In this document: piece by piece, positions 43,274 through 51,042 of the stretch
How the letters are laid out: each line of letters begins with the position of its first letter
How positions within the stretch are numbered: the stretch's first letter is position 1
Assembly (NCBI GenBank): GCA_041649275.1
Contig: JBAZNL010000001.1
Coordinates: 1 to 64,000, forward strand
Direction of reading: 5' to 3'
DNA from: Candidatus Izemoplasmatales bacterium
Lineage (GTDB): Bacteria; Bacillota_I; Bacilli_A; Izemoplasmatales; Hujiaoplasmataceae
Length of the DNA: 64,000 nucleotides
The notes under the pieces: model-generated
The model's input: only the letters and a program-made list of their open reading frames with translations
What the model was told of the DNA's origin: nothing
Databases searched by the model: none
Program-made: the position numbers and the translations under genes

Positions 43274-44464
43274 TCATAATCCAAGTCTTCTGAACAGGTC
43301 CGCCCGATCGTCGATCGCGGCGTCATCGACCCGCAGGTTCCTGACCTGACGCATCGTCCGACCTGTCTGGCGGAACAGCTTCGTCCACCACCGTTGGATC
43401 CAGGCGATCGGCAGGAGCCATCCCCTGGTCCTGAGGTAGGCATACTGGTCCCGGAGTGCCTTTCGGGGCGGAAAGGCGACGCGGATTAGGTAGGAGACGC
43501 GTCCTTTTCCTGTGGATCCCCGCTTCATCGTCTCCCGTGTCATCCCGACCGCCTGCTGGTTGAAGCCGGCGGCCGTCCCATGGACTCCGGACGTCGCGAT
43601 GTAGGCGACGATCTCGTCGATGAATGCCGGATCGCTCACCGCTTCTTCGTCCAGCGACGGGACCGGATCGATCCCGAAGAGGATCCGGTTCAACGACATG
43701 ACGTTCGCGCAGAACCGATCAAGTCTCGAATGTTCGAGGAGCGTCTTGAGACTTTCCTGATCGATGTGTGCCTGCATTTTCCCGACGTATAGACCGATGT
43801 CCAGGATTGATCGGAGGCCGATGCCCGACGAAAGGAGATGCTTGGCCAGATGTCTCAGGAGATGAAGGAGGAAATACTCCGGTTCGAAGGCGAACCGCGA
43901 TCCCCGTTCACGCTTCGCATGAGCCCACGGATCGGAGAAGACGTGCCATCGTTCCTCGTCAGATTCGACGTCGATCGATCGGTGCGCCTCGACGATCAGG
44001 TCGCGATCCCTCATGAAGATGTCGTGAGCCTCCATGTCCATGTGGTGCTGAAACCCGATTTTTTCGACGAAGAGGGCTCTCGCCTTCTCCATGTCTTCTC
44101 TTCGGAACAAGACGTCGATGTCCCCCATCGCCCGCATGTACGGCTCGGGGTAGCATTCCTTCACGACGACGCCCTTGAGATAGAGGTGGTCGAGTCCGAC
44201 TTCGTCGCAGGCGCGGTCGAGTTCCTCCACCGCCGCCCTTTGGGCGACGTCCCTGGCCTGATACCGGAGCCAGTCTCCCTTGAAGCGTTCCCTGATCTGA
44301 ATGGGAAGATCGCTTTCCTTCAGCGCGGGATAGACCATCCCCGACAGGCCGTTCTCGCGCGCGAGCTTGAAGAACGCGATGGGATCGGAAGCGATCGTCG
44401 GCTGCGCTTCGCCTTGAAGCGCGGTCCGCGTGAGGGACGCGAGTTCCTCGATCAGCCGTTCCAT
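43274..44464 (-). CDS. Nucleotidyltransferase-family protein of the RiPP operon
   Basis: A 396-residue protein with the pattern of the nucleotidyltransferase family found in lasso-peptide and PqqD/HprK-type clusters: YLKGVVVKECYPEPYMRAMGDIDVLFRREDMEKA near residues 93-126, where MGDIDVLF supplies the two metal-binding aspartates, and later FLLHLLRHLAKHLL. In lasso clusters such enzymes act with an HprK-like kinase on the C-terminal end of the peptide. The start overlaps the S24/S26-peptidase gene by 13 bases. It is the last gene of a five-gene set whose members all overlap. Function here is inferred. Confidence 0.78.
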   Translation of the reverse strand: MERLIEELASLTRTALQGEAQPTIASDPIAFFKLARENGLSGMVYPALKESDLPIQIRERFKGDWLRYQARDVAQRAAVEELDRACDEVGLDHLYLKGVVVKECYPEPYMRAMGDIDVLFRREDMEKARALFVEKIGFQHHMDMEAHDIFMRDRDLIVEAHRSIDVESDEERWHVFSDPWAHAKRERGSRFAFEPEYFLLHLLRHLAKHLLSSGIGLRSILDIGLYVGKMQAHIDQESLKTLLEHSRLDRFCANVMSLNRILFGIDPVPSLDEEAVSDPAFIDEIVAYIATSGVHGTAAGFNQQAVGMTRETMKRGSTGKGRVSYLIRVAFPPRKALRDQYAYLRTRGWLLPIAWIQRWWTKLFRQTGRTMRQVRNLRVDDAAIDDRADLFRRLGL

Positions 44465-44904
44465 CGCTTCAACCTCCGCGCGATCCCGAGAAGCAGGTAC
44501 CGGATCGGTCTCAGGAAACGCCAGAGCCGGACCCGGCGGAGATACTTCGGATCGTCGGCTTCTGTCTTCTTCCCGTCGGTCTCGTGCGCCGTGACGACGG
44601 CCTTCACCGAACGTTCCGCGACGAGTTCGCAGGATCGGAGGCCGTCGCCCTCGGTCCGGTAGTATTTCCCTTTCCTGCCGACGACGCGATGCAGGACGAT
44701 CGCCCCCGAACCGGTCTCGTACAGAATCACGGCGTACTTTCGGATCGGAAACGATGGCGACGAAAGCGTCACGGTCGTCTTCCCGTCAATGAAAAACGGG
44801 CGCATGCTTGTGCCCTTCACGGTGATCGCGGCTTCCTGTCCGGCGGCGAGCCGTTCCTCGACGAGGGGCATCAGGTCCTTCATCGAGACGACGACCCTAT
44901 TCAT
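44452..44904 (-). CDS. S24/S26-family signal-peptidase-like protein
   Basis: About 150 residues. ITVKGTSMRPFFIDGKTTVTL has the catalytic serine motif (G-T-S-M-x-P), and KYAVILYETGSGAIVLHRVVGRKGKYY matches the second box, with His-Arg where lysine is often found. No transmembrane anchor is obvious at the N-terminus, though a basic/hydrophobic tail (FLRPIRYLLLGIA) may hold it at the membrane. Such proteins are regular members of PqqD/HprK/nucleotidyltransferase clusters and are the likely leader peptidase. The start could also be the ATG at 44919 or 44883; all overlap the PqqD gene or follow it closely. Confidence 0.78.
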   Translation of the reverse strand: MNRVVVSMKDLMPLVEERLAAGQEAAITVKGTSMRPFFIDGKTTVTLSSPSFPIRKYAVILYETGSGAIVLHRVVGRKGKYYRTEGDGLRSCELVAERSVKAVVTAHETDGKKTEADDPKYLRRVRLWRFLRPIRYLLLGIARRLKRWNG

Positions 44905-45166
44905 CGAGCAGGAGTTCATGTTCCCGCAGCTTCGCGAGGAATCCGTCGACGTCCGCCGTCGCGCGCTCCGCGTCGACCGCGTACGTTTCGAGGAGCGCTG
45001 CGACGAGCGTCGCCCGCGTCGCGCCCTTCTCGAGCCGCTCCCACAGGAACCGCCCCGTCTTGTTCAGGGTGATGATGCCGTTGAAGTCGACGGCGGCGGC
45101 GCCGGTCGGGACGACGACGTGCTGGCCGGCGACGTCTCTGAGCAGATAACCCGGTTTGATCCTCAC
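44897..45166 (-). CDS. PqqD-family peptide chaperone
   Basis: An 89-residue PqqD/RiPP-recognition-element protein: YLLRDVAGQHVVVPTG at the start, AVDFNGIITLNKTGRFLWERLEKGATRATLVAALLETY in the middle and a helical end. Such proteins bind the leader peptide and present it to the radical SAM enzyme. It starts with GTG, overlapping the stop codon of the kinase gene (GTGA), and its end overlaps the next gene. This protein is the best single piece of evidence that the operon works on a ribosomal peptide. Confidence 0.88.
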   Translation of the reverse strand: MRIKPGYLLRDVAGQHVVVPTGAAAVDFNGIITLNKTGRFLWERLEKGATRATLVAALLETYAVDAERATADVDGFLAKLREHELLLDE

Positions 45167-46023
45167 TTGGATGCACCTCCGTAAATGCGTTCATACACAA
45201 TGTCGAACGTGTGTTTCGTCATGTCGGCGCGCAGTTCGAACAGGTCGGCTTCCTTCAGGATCGCCGCGATCGTCGTCGCGGCGTTCTCCACGAGCCTCCC
45301 GTCGCGCGGCCGGTAGCTGTTCCGGTAGAGTTCGCGCAACTTCTCCGCTTCACTCATCTCGACGGTCCGGACGACCTCGTCCTGGGCGAGGAAGACGATC
45401 GCCCGCAGCGGATACGAGGCGTTCTCGTGCTCGGCGTTCTTTCCCGCCCACGGCGTGCCGTGGACGACCAGTCGCCCGTCCCTGAGGCTGATCAGGGGCT
45501 TGTCGTCGTTCAGGATCGCGACGTCCTCCGCGTACGTCTTCCAGAGGTTCGCGTGCGTCGACTTGCCGGTCCTCGAGGGGGCGGAGAAGAGGATCGCCTC
45601 GCCCTTGCATGCGACCGCCGCCGCGTGCAGCGGCAGGAGCCCCTCCTTCAGGGCGACGTCGAGGAAGCACTGTCCGGTGGACAGGTAGACGATCTCCGAC
45701 ATCCGGTCCCCGTAGCGTTCGTCGAGCAGGATGCGCGACGCGCGGTAGTCCCTCGCGACGAGCTGCGCCTGCTTCACGTAGGTCCCGTCCTCGGACAGGA
45801 CGTAGAGTTCCGTTCCCTCGGCCGTCTCGTACAGGCGGTTCCGGCCGAAGACGATCGACGGTCCGGTCGAAGGGAGGATGATGTTCGAGACGATCTCCGC
45901 TTCGATCTCGTAATCGACTGGAGAACCGTCGGGAAGACGGTAGGCGTCGATCCGGCCGTCGAGGAAGCCGGAGGGCGGATACGAGAGCCGAATCGGGATG
46001 CCGGCGACGCGGTATTCACCCAT
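45163..46023 (-). CDS. HprK-like serine kinase of the RiPP operon
   Basis: About 286 residues from the ATG at 46023, which overlaps the stop of the radical SAM gene; an in-frame upstream extension is only read-through of that gene's region. The middle holds LHAAAVACKGEAILFSAPSRTGKSTHANLWK, a P-loop of HprK/PEP-carboxykinase type, then ILNDDKPLI and HGTPWAGKNA. ThcoK/PadeK-like HprK homologues are known to phosphorylate the C-terminal serine of lasso peptide precursors. Here the two candidate precursors end in Tyr but carry several Ser and Thr, so a side-chain phosphorylation is possible. Confidence 0.83.
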   Translation of the reverse strand: MGEYRVAGIPIRLSYPPSGFLDGRIDAYRLPDGSPVDYEIEAEIVSNIILPSTGPSIVFGRNRLYETAEGTELYVLSEDGTYVKQAQLVARDYRASRILLDERYGDRMSEIVYLSTGQCFLDVALKEGLLPLHAAAVACKGEAILFSAPSRTGKSTHANLWKTYAEDVAILNDDKPLISLRDGRLVVHGTPWAGKNAEHENASYPLRAIVFLAQDEVVRTVEMSEAEKLRELYRNSYRPRDGRLVENAATTIAAILKEADLFELRADMTKHTFDIVYERIYGGASK

Positions 46024-47026
46024 CGCGGCGCCTCCTTCGCTCGATCGCGAGCTCGCGGAGATAGCCCGGGCACTTCGAGGGCGAGCCCTCGAGCGTGCGC
46101 CGCGCATGGCACTGCAGGCAATCCGCATAGAGGTCGCAGGCCAGGCAAGAGACGCAGGACGGAATCTTCTCCATGCGTTCCGCGAGTTCCTTGAACGTCT
46201 TCACGTAATTCTCGGGATCGAAGCTCTTTCCGGGAACGGACACGGTCGCGCACGGCTGCATCCGTCCCTCCCACGTCACGAAACAGCCGCTCTTCAGGGC
46301 CGGACAGGTGGAATGGCGGGTTTCCGTCTCGATCGTCTCGCCCGCCGGAAACGCCGCAAGGATCCGCGCCTCGAAGTCGGCGACCTCCCAGGGCGAGAGC
46401 CTTAGGCTCGTGTCGCCGAGACCGTCGTGCCGTCCCGGCCCGACGTAGAGCTGATAGCCGAGCTTCATCCCCTTGTTCTTCACGTAAGTGATCAGGGAAT
46501 CGAGTTCCTCGTAGATCGGCCGGATCGGGATCGTGCGGAGCGCGACGGGGATCCCGATCGAGGCGAGGACCTCGATCCCGGTCTCGACGTCGCGGAAGCC
46601 GTTCTTGTTTCCGGTGACGGAAAGGACGGAAGCGGCGTCATGGCCGTAGAGGGTGATCCCGACGAACTCGGGAGGACGATGCAGGAAGGTCTGGAGAACG
46701 TTTCCGTCGACGAGCGAAGCGTTCGTGTAGACGGTGATCTTGACGCCGAGGTCGTAGAGGAAGTCGTAGAGTTCGCAGAAATCCGGACGGGACAACGGTT
46801 CTCCGCCGGTGAGGAGGGCGTAGAGCAGACCGCCGTCGACGGCGGCGCGGAAGGTCTTCTTCCACCAGTCGGTCGACTTCTCGCGGACCGGAACGGATTC
46901 GCGGACGTAGCACATCGGGCAGGCGAAGTTGCACCGCGGAGTGAGTTCGAACTCCCCCGCGGCGGGGATCTTCTCCTTTGCGGCGTTTTGCAGGATCGTG
47001 TGTTTCAGATCGGCGTATCCGGGCAT
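46016..47026 (-). CDS. Radical SAM/SPASM peptide maturase
   Basis: About 336 residues. The ATG at 47026 is chosen, since GGAGGTGAG precedes it and the earlier ATG lies inside that site. PRCNFACPMC near residue 31 is the CxxxCxxC cluster motif, LTGGEPLSR and YTNAS follow, and the C-terminal part has at least seven cysteines (CPALKSGC, CATVS, CVSCLACDLYADCLQC) of a SPASM domain with auxiliary Fe-S clusters. SPASM enzymes install thioether, C-C or other bonds in RiPPs. With PqqD, HprK-like kinase, peptidase and nucleotidyltransferase it forms one overlapping operon. Confidence 0.9.
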   Translation of the reverse strand: MPGYADLKHTILQNAAKEKIPAAGEFELTPRCNFACPMCYVRESVPVREKSTDWWKKTFRAAVDGGLLYALLTGGEPLSRPDFCELYDFLYDLGVKITVYTNASLVDGNVLQTFLHRPPEFVGITLYGHDAASVLSVTGNKNGFRDVETGIEVLASIGIPVALRTIPIRPIYEELDSLITYVKNKGMKLGYQLYVGPGRHDGLGDTSLRLSPWEVADFEARILAAFPAGETIETETRHSTCPALKSGCFVTWEGRMQPCATVSVPGKSFDPENYVKTFKELAERMEKIPSCVSCLACDLYADCLQCHARRTLEGSPSKCPGYLRELAIERRRRRDG

Positions 47027-47056
47027 CGGACTCTCACCTCCCATTCCTATTCTATC

Positions 47057-47081
47057 AAAAGAGCGGGCAGTCCGCCCGCTC
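47057..47081 (-). terminator. Terminator between the Thr-rich lipoprotein and the radical SAM gene
   Basis: GAGCGGGC/GCCCGCTC arms (plus 47061-47068 and 47074-47081) with AAAA on the left. It is 13 bases past the lipoprotein stop. As only 30 bases remain before the radical SAM gene, leaky read-through probably serves that operon. Confidence 0.8.
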
Positions 47082-47094
47082 GTTTCGGCTTTGC

Positions 47095-48306
47095 TTACGC
47101 CGACGGCTGCGGCAGGCGGATGAAGACGAAGGCGAGCGTGACGTCGTCGTTCGCCCTCAGGGTGATTCCCAGGATGAGGGCCGTCCGGTCGGGTTCCATC
47201 GCGAACTTGTTTTGGACGTAGGCGGCGCTGATGACGACGCGCGTTCCGTCGATCAGGTAGTCGGCCGCAACGATGTCGTTGCCGGAAACGCCTTCGACGA
47301 ACCCGTCGTAGACTTCGAACTCGAGGACGATGTCCGCTCCCGAGAAGACGATCTGGCCCGAGGAGACCATGTAGGGCGCGCGGTCGTCGACGACCGAAAG
47401 CGAAAACGCGAACGATCCCTCCGTCGTCAGGACCAGATACTCATACTCTCCGTAGTCGAACGTGTCGAGGAAAGAAGCGGGGAACGTGATCACGTTCCCG
47501 TCGAGCCGTTCGTCGGAGTCCGGCATCGGGCATCCTGCGTACCAGATTTCCTCGACGGTCCCCGTCTCTTCCGACAGGTCGAGGACGACGTCGAAGGGCG
47601 CGCTCTTGTCGAAGGAAGCTTCGGCTTCGCCGAGAACGTTCAGGTACGTATGGTAGTAGACGGGAAGCGACGGGTCGGAGACGATGCCGTTCCCATAGAG
47701 GGACGACACCGTGATGAGATAGACGGCGTTGACCTGGAGGGGATTCAGGTCGAAGGAGGAATACGGGACGTCCGTGTCGATGCCGTTGACGGTCACGCGG
47801 TAGCCGACCGCGTTTTCCGTCTGGTTCCACCGGAGGGTGAGTCCGTCGACGCGGACGTCGAAGGGAACCGTCGGATGGTTCAGGATGAAGAAGTCGAACA
47901 TCTCGGAATAGTCCGACCGGCGGACTCCGTCGACCGCCCGGATGCGGATCCCGTAGGCGCTGTCGGGGTAGGAGGACATGTCGTAGGAGGTGCCGTCGAC
48001 GGCGATCTCGACGCCGTCGATCTCGAGGACGTAGGTAGCTGTCTCGGACACCGGCGTCCACGAAAGGAGTTCCTGCGCGTTCATGTACAGGTCCGAAGGC
48101 GCATCGAGTGGTGCGAGCGTGACCGTCGTCACGGTCGCGGTCGTGGCTTCGGCGGTCGTCGTCCCCGTCGTGGTCGTCGCGGTCGTCGTGACTGTCGATA
48201 CAGTCGTCGACGTCGAAACCGTCGACGAGGTCGACTGCGTCGTGATCGAGGTGCAGCCCGCGAGGGCGGAAAGCGTGAGGATCAGCACGAGGAAACGTCT
48301 CTTCAT
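47095..48306 (-). CDS. Lipoprotein with Thr/Ser-rich linker and fibronectin-III-like domains
   Basis: A 403-residue exported lipoprotein with signal peptide ending LSALAGC, a linker of about 45 mostly Thr, Ser and Val residues, and two FN3-like domains (PSDLYMNAQELLSWTPV at about 70, TVPFDVRVDGLTLRWNQ at about 145), followed by a less clear beta-rich half that resembles no family I know. Such FN3 pairs are common spacers or binders on the surface of Bacilli. It is flanked by terminators, so it forms its own transcription unit. Function unknown. Confidence 0.75.
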   Translation of the reverse strand: MKRRFLVLILTLSALAGCTSITTQSTSSTVSTSTTVSTVTTTATTTTGTTTAEATTATVTTVTLAPLDAPSDLYMNAQELLSWTPVSETATYVLEIDGVEIAVDGTSYDMSSYPDSAYGIRIRAVDGVRRSDYSEMFDFFILNHPTVPFDVRVDGLTLRWNQTENAVGYRVTVNGIDTDVPYSSFDLNPLQVNAVYLITVSSLYGNGIVSDPSLPVYYHTYLNVLGEAEASFDKSAPFDVVLDLSEETGTVEEIWYAGCPMPDSDERLDGNVITFPASFLDTFDYGEYEYLVLTTEGSFAFSLSVVDDRAPYMVSSGQIVFSGADIVLEFEVYDGFVEGVSGNDIVAADYLIDGTRVVISAAYVQNKFAMEPDRTALILGITLRANDDVTLAFVFIRLPQPSA

Positions 48307-48377
48307 GGGGTTGGGCCTTTCGGAATGCCGCTTTGGATTATTATAACACCGGATCGTGGAATCCGGAACGTTTTCAT

Positions 48378-48424
48378 GGGAAAAGAAGGAGCGCGGCCCC
48401 GCCCCGCGAGGCGCGGGGCCGCTT
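48378..48424 (-). terminator. Rho-independent terminator of the mannan/surface operon
   Basis: Long GC-rich stem (GCGGCCCCGC with GCGGGGCCGC, plus 48393-48402 and 48413-48422) followed by a U-rich stretch (UCCUUCUUUU) in the minus-strand transcript, about 30 bases past the stop at 48455. Confidence 0.8.
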
Positions 48425-48454
48425 TCCCTTGTTCAACCGTTTCGAGGCATCGGC

Positions 48455-50701
48455 TCAGAACGGCTTGACGTAGATGAAGCTGGTCGGGATGCCGGTGACG
48501 CGGACGGCGACGTCATCGGCCGTGACGCTGTGGTTGTTGCTGAAACGGACGTTGTCGACACTGATCAGACCCCATCCGGACGTCGTATTGTCGGACAGTT
48601 CGACATAATACTGCTTTCCGACGGTCAGGTATGATGTGACGTCGTACCAGTGCGCGTCGGCGCCTCCCCCGGTCTTTCCGCTCAGGTTGTTGCGACGGAC
48701 GAGGCGTAGGACCTCGATGTTCGTGCCGAGTTCCTTGATCGAGACGAAGAGCTGCTTGTCCTGCGAGATATTGCCTTCCCAGCTCCACTTCAGGTAGTCG
48801 TAGGTGTCGTCGTAGGTGAAGCGCGATGAACGCACGACGCCGAGGCAGGAGTCGCCGCAGGACACGTTGGTACGCGCGCGTTCAGACCACTGGAAGATGC
48901 CAGCCGGGTCTTCCCAGTTGCTGACAGTGGCCGTCAGCGCGTTGCTGACCGTGTACGTCGAGGCGCCGATGGCGGGGATGTTCGGCAGGATGTTCGTCGC
49001 CGTCTGGTCCGATCCCGGAGTCGGTGCGACCGCGTGATAGGTCACGAGGCTGTCGAAGGCGACGATCGACCAGTTGTATCCGGCGGTATCGGCGAGGATG
49101 ACGTAATAGGTTTCGCCGGTCGTTCCGACGGATCCGAGATCGAAGTAGTACTGGTACAGGAACGCCTTGGCATAGGTGATCGACGAACCGTATTGGGTCG
49201 AGGCGATCGTCGTGTTGTTGAAGTTCGGATTGCCGAAGCGGGCGATCTCGGTGTTGTCGGACGTCTTGCGGACGGATACGTAGGCGAACGCGTTGGACTG
49301 GCCGCCACCCATCTTGAAGCTGATCCAGCCGGATCCGCCGAGGACGAAGTCGGACGACCGCAGATAGCCCATGCGTTCGGTGTACTGGTTCATCGTATCC
49401 TTGTTTCCGGATCCGATGCCGGCGACATACGAGCCGTCGCCGTCGTAATACGACGTATTCGGCGTATCGCCTTCATATGCCGTGTATTGCGTGGAGTTCG
49501 TGATCACGGCGTCGGCGAACGCCTGCATGCCGCTTTCGTCCTTCCAGAGCGAGTAGCGGTTCCAGCCGACGATCGTGCCGGTCTCGAAGCCGCCGTTCAC
49601 GACGTTGTAGGCGTTCTCGCTGTAGACCGTCACGAGTTCTTGCGAGGCGTTCTTGCAGACGAGGTAGCCGCGGTAGGAACCGGCGTTCGCATTGGCGACG
49701 GAGATGACGAACTCCTTCGTCGAAGACGTATACTTGGTGGACTTGTTGCGGATGACGGAGGCGGTGCCGATGTCCGTCATCGCGTTCGCCGCCGCGGTCG
49801 TGACGACGCCCCACTCGACCAGCGTGTAGCCCGAAGGCAGGGTGAACTGGCCGATGAAGGTCTTGTAGCCGGAGCGCAGGGCGAGGTCGTTGGTGAGGAA
49901 CACGCGCGGCTGGTCGGCGGGCGCCGAGGTCGCATAGTACGCGGTGACCGTGACGTCCTCGACGACCGTGAACGACCAGGTCGAGGAGTAGCTCACGGTC
50001 TGGTCCTGCATCTCCCAGTGGTGGAAGGTCTGCCCGTCGGGGGCGGCGTTCGCGGTGACGGTGGCGACCGCGTTGTAGGCGGTCGATCCGCCGCCGGTGC
50101 CGTTTTCGACGGTGACGGTGTAGTAGGGATCGCCGGTCTTGGCGTACTGCAGGACGGTGACGGTCGGGGCCGTGACCGTCGCGAAGGCGACGCTCCACGG
50201 GGTCTCGGAGACGCTGTAGCCGAGCTTCGTGGGAAGCGATTCGGGCGCCGTCGCGGCGCCGTCCGGCAGGACGTACTGGATCTTGAGCATCTCGCCGTTG
50301 GAATCCATGAAGACGACCGGATACTGGAGGGTCGTCGAATTCGTGCCGTTCGGGTAGAAGATCGCCTTCAGGTCGAGGTTCGACGTCATCGTGAAGGCGT
50401 GGTCGATCGGCAGGTCGGTGCGGACCTCGCCGTTCACGATCCAGCAGTAGAACGTGTAGCCGGTGTAGTCGGCGATCTTGTTCGTGACCGAAAGCGTGGT
50501 TCCGTAGGTGCTGGTCACGTTCTGCGACGGATCGTTGTCGCCGTCGAAGTACGACGTGACCGTGGCCGTGACCGCTTCCGCGGTCTGCTGCGTGCCGCCG
50601 AAGACGGCTTCCTCGCGGATCCGCGAGGCGTCGACCTGAAGCGCGGCGAAGCCGGTGAGGGTGAGGACGAGGGTGAAGACGCAAAGCAACAGTTTCTTCA
50701 T
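48455..50701 (-). CDS. Secreted protein: shared N-terminal module plus two galactose-binding-like modules
   Basis: A 748-residue protein from the ATG at 50701 (GAGGAGG site). The signal peptide (MKKLLLCVFTLVLTLTGFAA) is followed by the N-terminal module shared with the proteins at 37725, 41302 and 55640 (about 35-370). From about 380 two copies of a module of about 175 residues follow, beginning VNGGFETGTIVGWNRYSLWKDES and having RSSDFVLGGSGWISFKMGGGQ and FDLGSVGTTGETYYV. These look like carbohydrate-binding jelly-roll (CBM4/9/22-like) domains. No catalytic domain is visible. It follows the peptide gene at 50713 by 11 bases. A frame that continues upstream is non-coding. Confidence 0.82.
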   Translation of the reverse strand: MKKLLLCVFTLVLTLTGFAALQVDASRIREEAVFGGTQQTAEAVTATVTSYFDGDNDPSQNVTSTYGTTLSVTNKIADYTGYTFYCWIVNGEVRTDLPIDHAFTMTSNLDLKAIFYPNGTNSTTLQYPVVFMDSNGEMLKIQYVLPDGAATAPESLPTKLGYSVSETPWSVAFATVTAPTVTVLQYAKTGDPYYTVTVENGTGGGSTAYNAVATVTANAAPDGQTFHHWEMQDQTVSYSSTWSFTVVEDVTVTAYYATSAPADQPRVFLTNDLALRSGYKTFIGQFTLPSGYTLVEWGVVTTAAANAMTDIGTASVIRNKSTKYTSSTKEFVISVANANAGSYRGYLVCKNASQELVTVYSENAYNVVNGGFETGTIVGWNRYSLWKDESGMQAFADAVITNSTQYTAYEGDTPNTSYYDGDGSYVAGIGSGNKDTMNQYTERMGYLRSSDFVLGGSGWISFKMGGGQSNAFAYVSVRKTSDNTEIARFGNPNFNNTTIASTQYGSSITYAKAFLYQYYFDLGSVGTTGETYYVILADTAGYNWSIVAFDSLVTYHAVAPTPGSDQTATNILPNIPAIGASTYTVSNALTATVSNWEDPAGIFQWSERARTNVSCGDSCLGVVRSSRFTYDDTYDYLKWSWEGNISQDKQLFVSIKELGTNIEVLRLVRRNNLSGKTGGGADAHWYDVTSYLTVGKQYYVELSDNTTSGWGLISVDNVRFSNNHSVTADDVAVRVTGIPTSFIYVKPF

Positions 50702-50712
50702 CGCCGGCCTCC

Positions 50713-50853
50713 TCAGTAGATCTCTTCCCCGCACAGCGTGGCCGAGCCGAAATCGCCGCTCGTGGCGATGCTTTCCTCGAGCGTGAAGACGACGACCTCG
50801 ATCGCGGGGGTCTCGTAAATCTGCTTTTCCTTTTCGGAAAGGTTTTCTTTCAT
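50713..50853 (-). CDS. Small peptide, candidate RiPP precursor 2
   Basis: A 46-residue peptide with a GGAGTGGAAGG site. Its first part is QIYETPAIEVVVFTLE after a charged N-terminus and its last 20 residues, ESIATSGDFGSATLCGEEIY, are the same as in the peptide at 42925. It stands about 3.8 kb upstream of the radical SAM operon on the same strand, and directly precedes a secreted protein of the same N-terminal family as the one following the first peptide. So peptide plus partner is a duplicated two-gene unit. The frame lies inside a longer spurious frame and is easily missed by gene finders. Confidence 0.75.
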   Translation of the reverse strand: MKENLSEKEKQIYETPAIEVVVFTLEESIATSGDFGSATLCGEEIY

Positions 50854-51042
50854 CCTTCCACTCCTCTTTCAAGACATCGATGATTGACGGATATGTTCTT
50901 TGCGGCGGACCGCCAGGTGTCTTCTCCGGCCGATCGAACCGGAGAAAGCGATGGTGAAGCGACGGAAGTCGATGCGATGGTGCCGGATGCGGTCGATTCT
51001 GCCAATAGCCGATTCCTCCTTCTATCTCTTGTTCCTCAAACC

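Noticed and set aside
46024..46128. An N-terminal extension of the HprK-like kinase
   Set aside because: It lies wholly in another frame of the radical SAM gene, and the ATG at 46023 gives the normal overlap of two genes.
43274..47026. Reading the operon as a standard lasso-peptide cluster
   Set aside because: The kinase, PqqD and nucleotidyltransferase fit, but there is no asparagine-synthetase-like cyclase or transglutaminase-like protease, and the candidate precursors lack an acidic residue at the ring position after an N-terminal Gly.
50922..50946. Inverted repeat TTCTCCGG/CCGGAGAA upstream of the second peptide gene
   Set aside because: No U-tract on either side, so it is not a terminator; it may be chance in GC-rich DNA.
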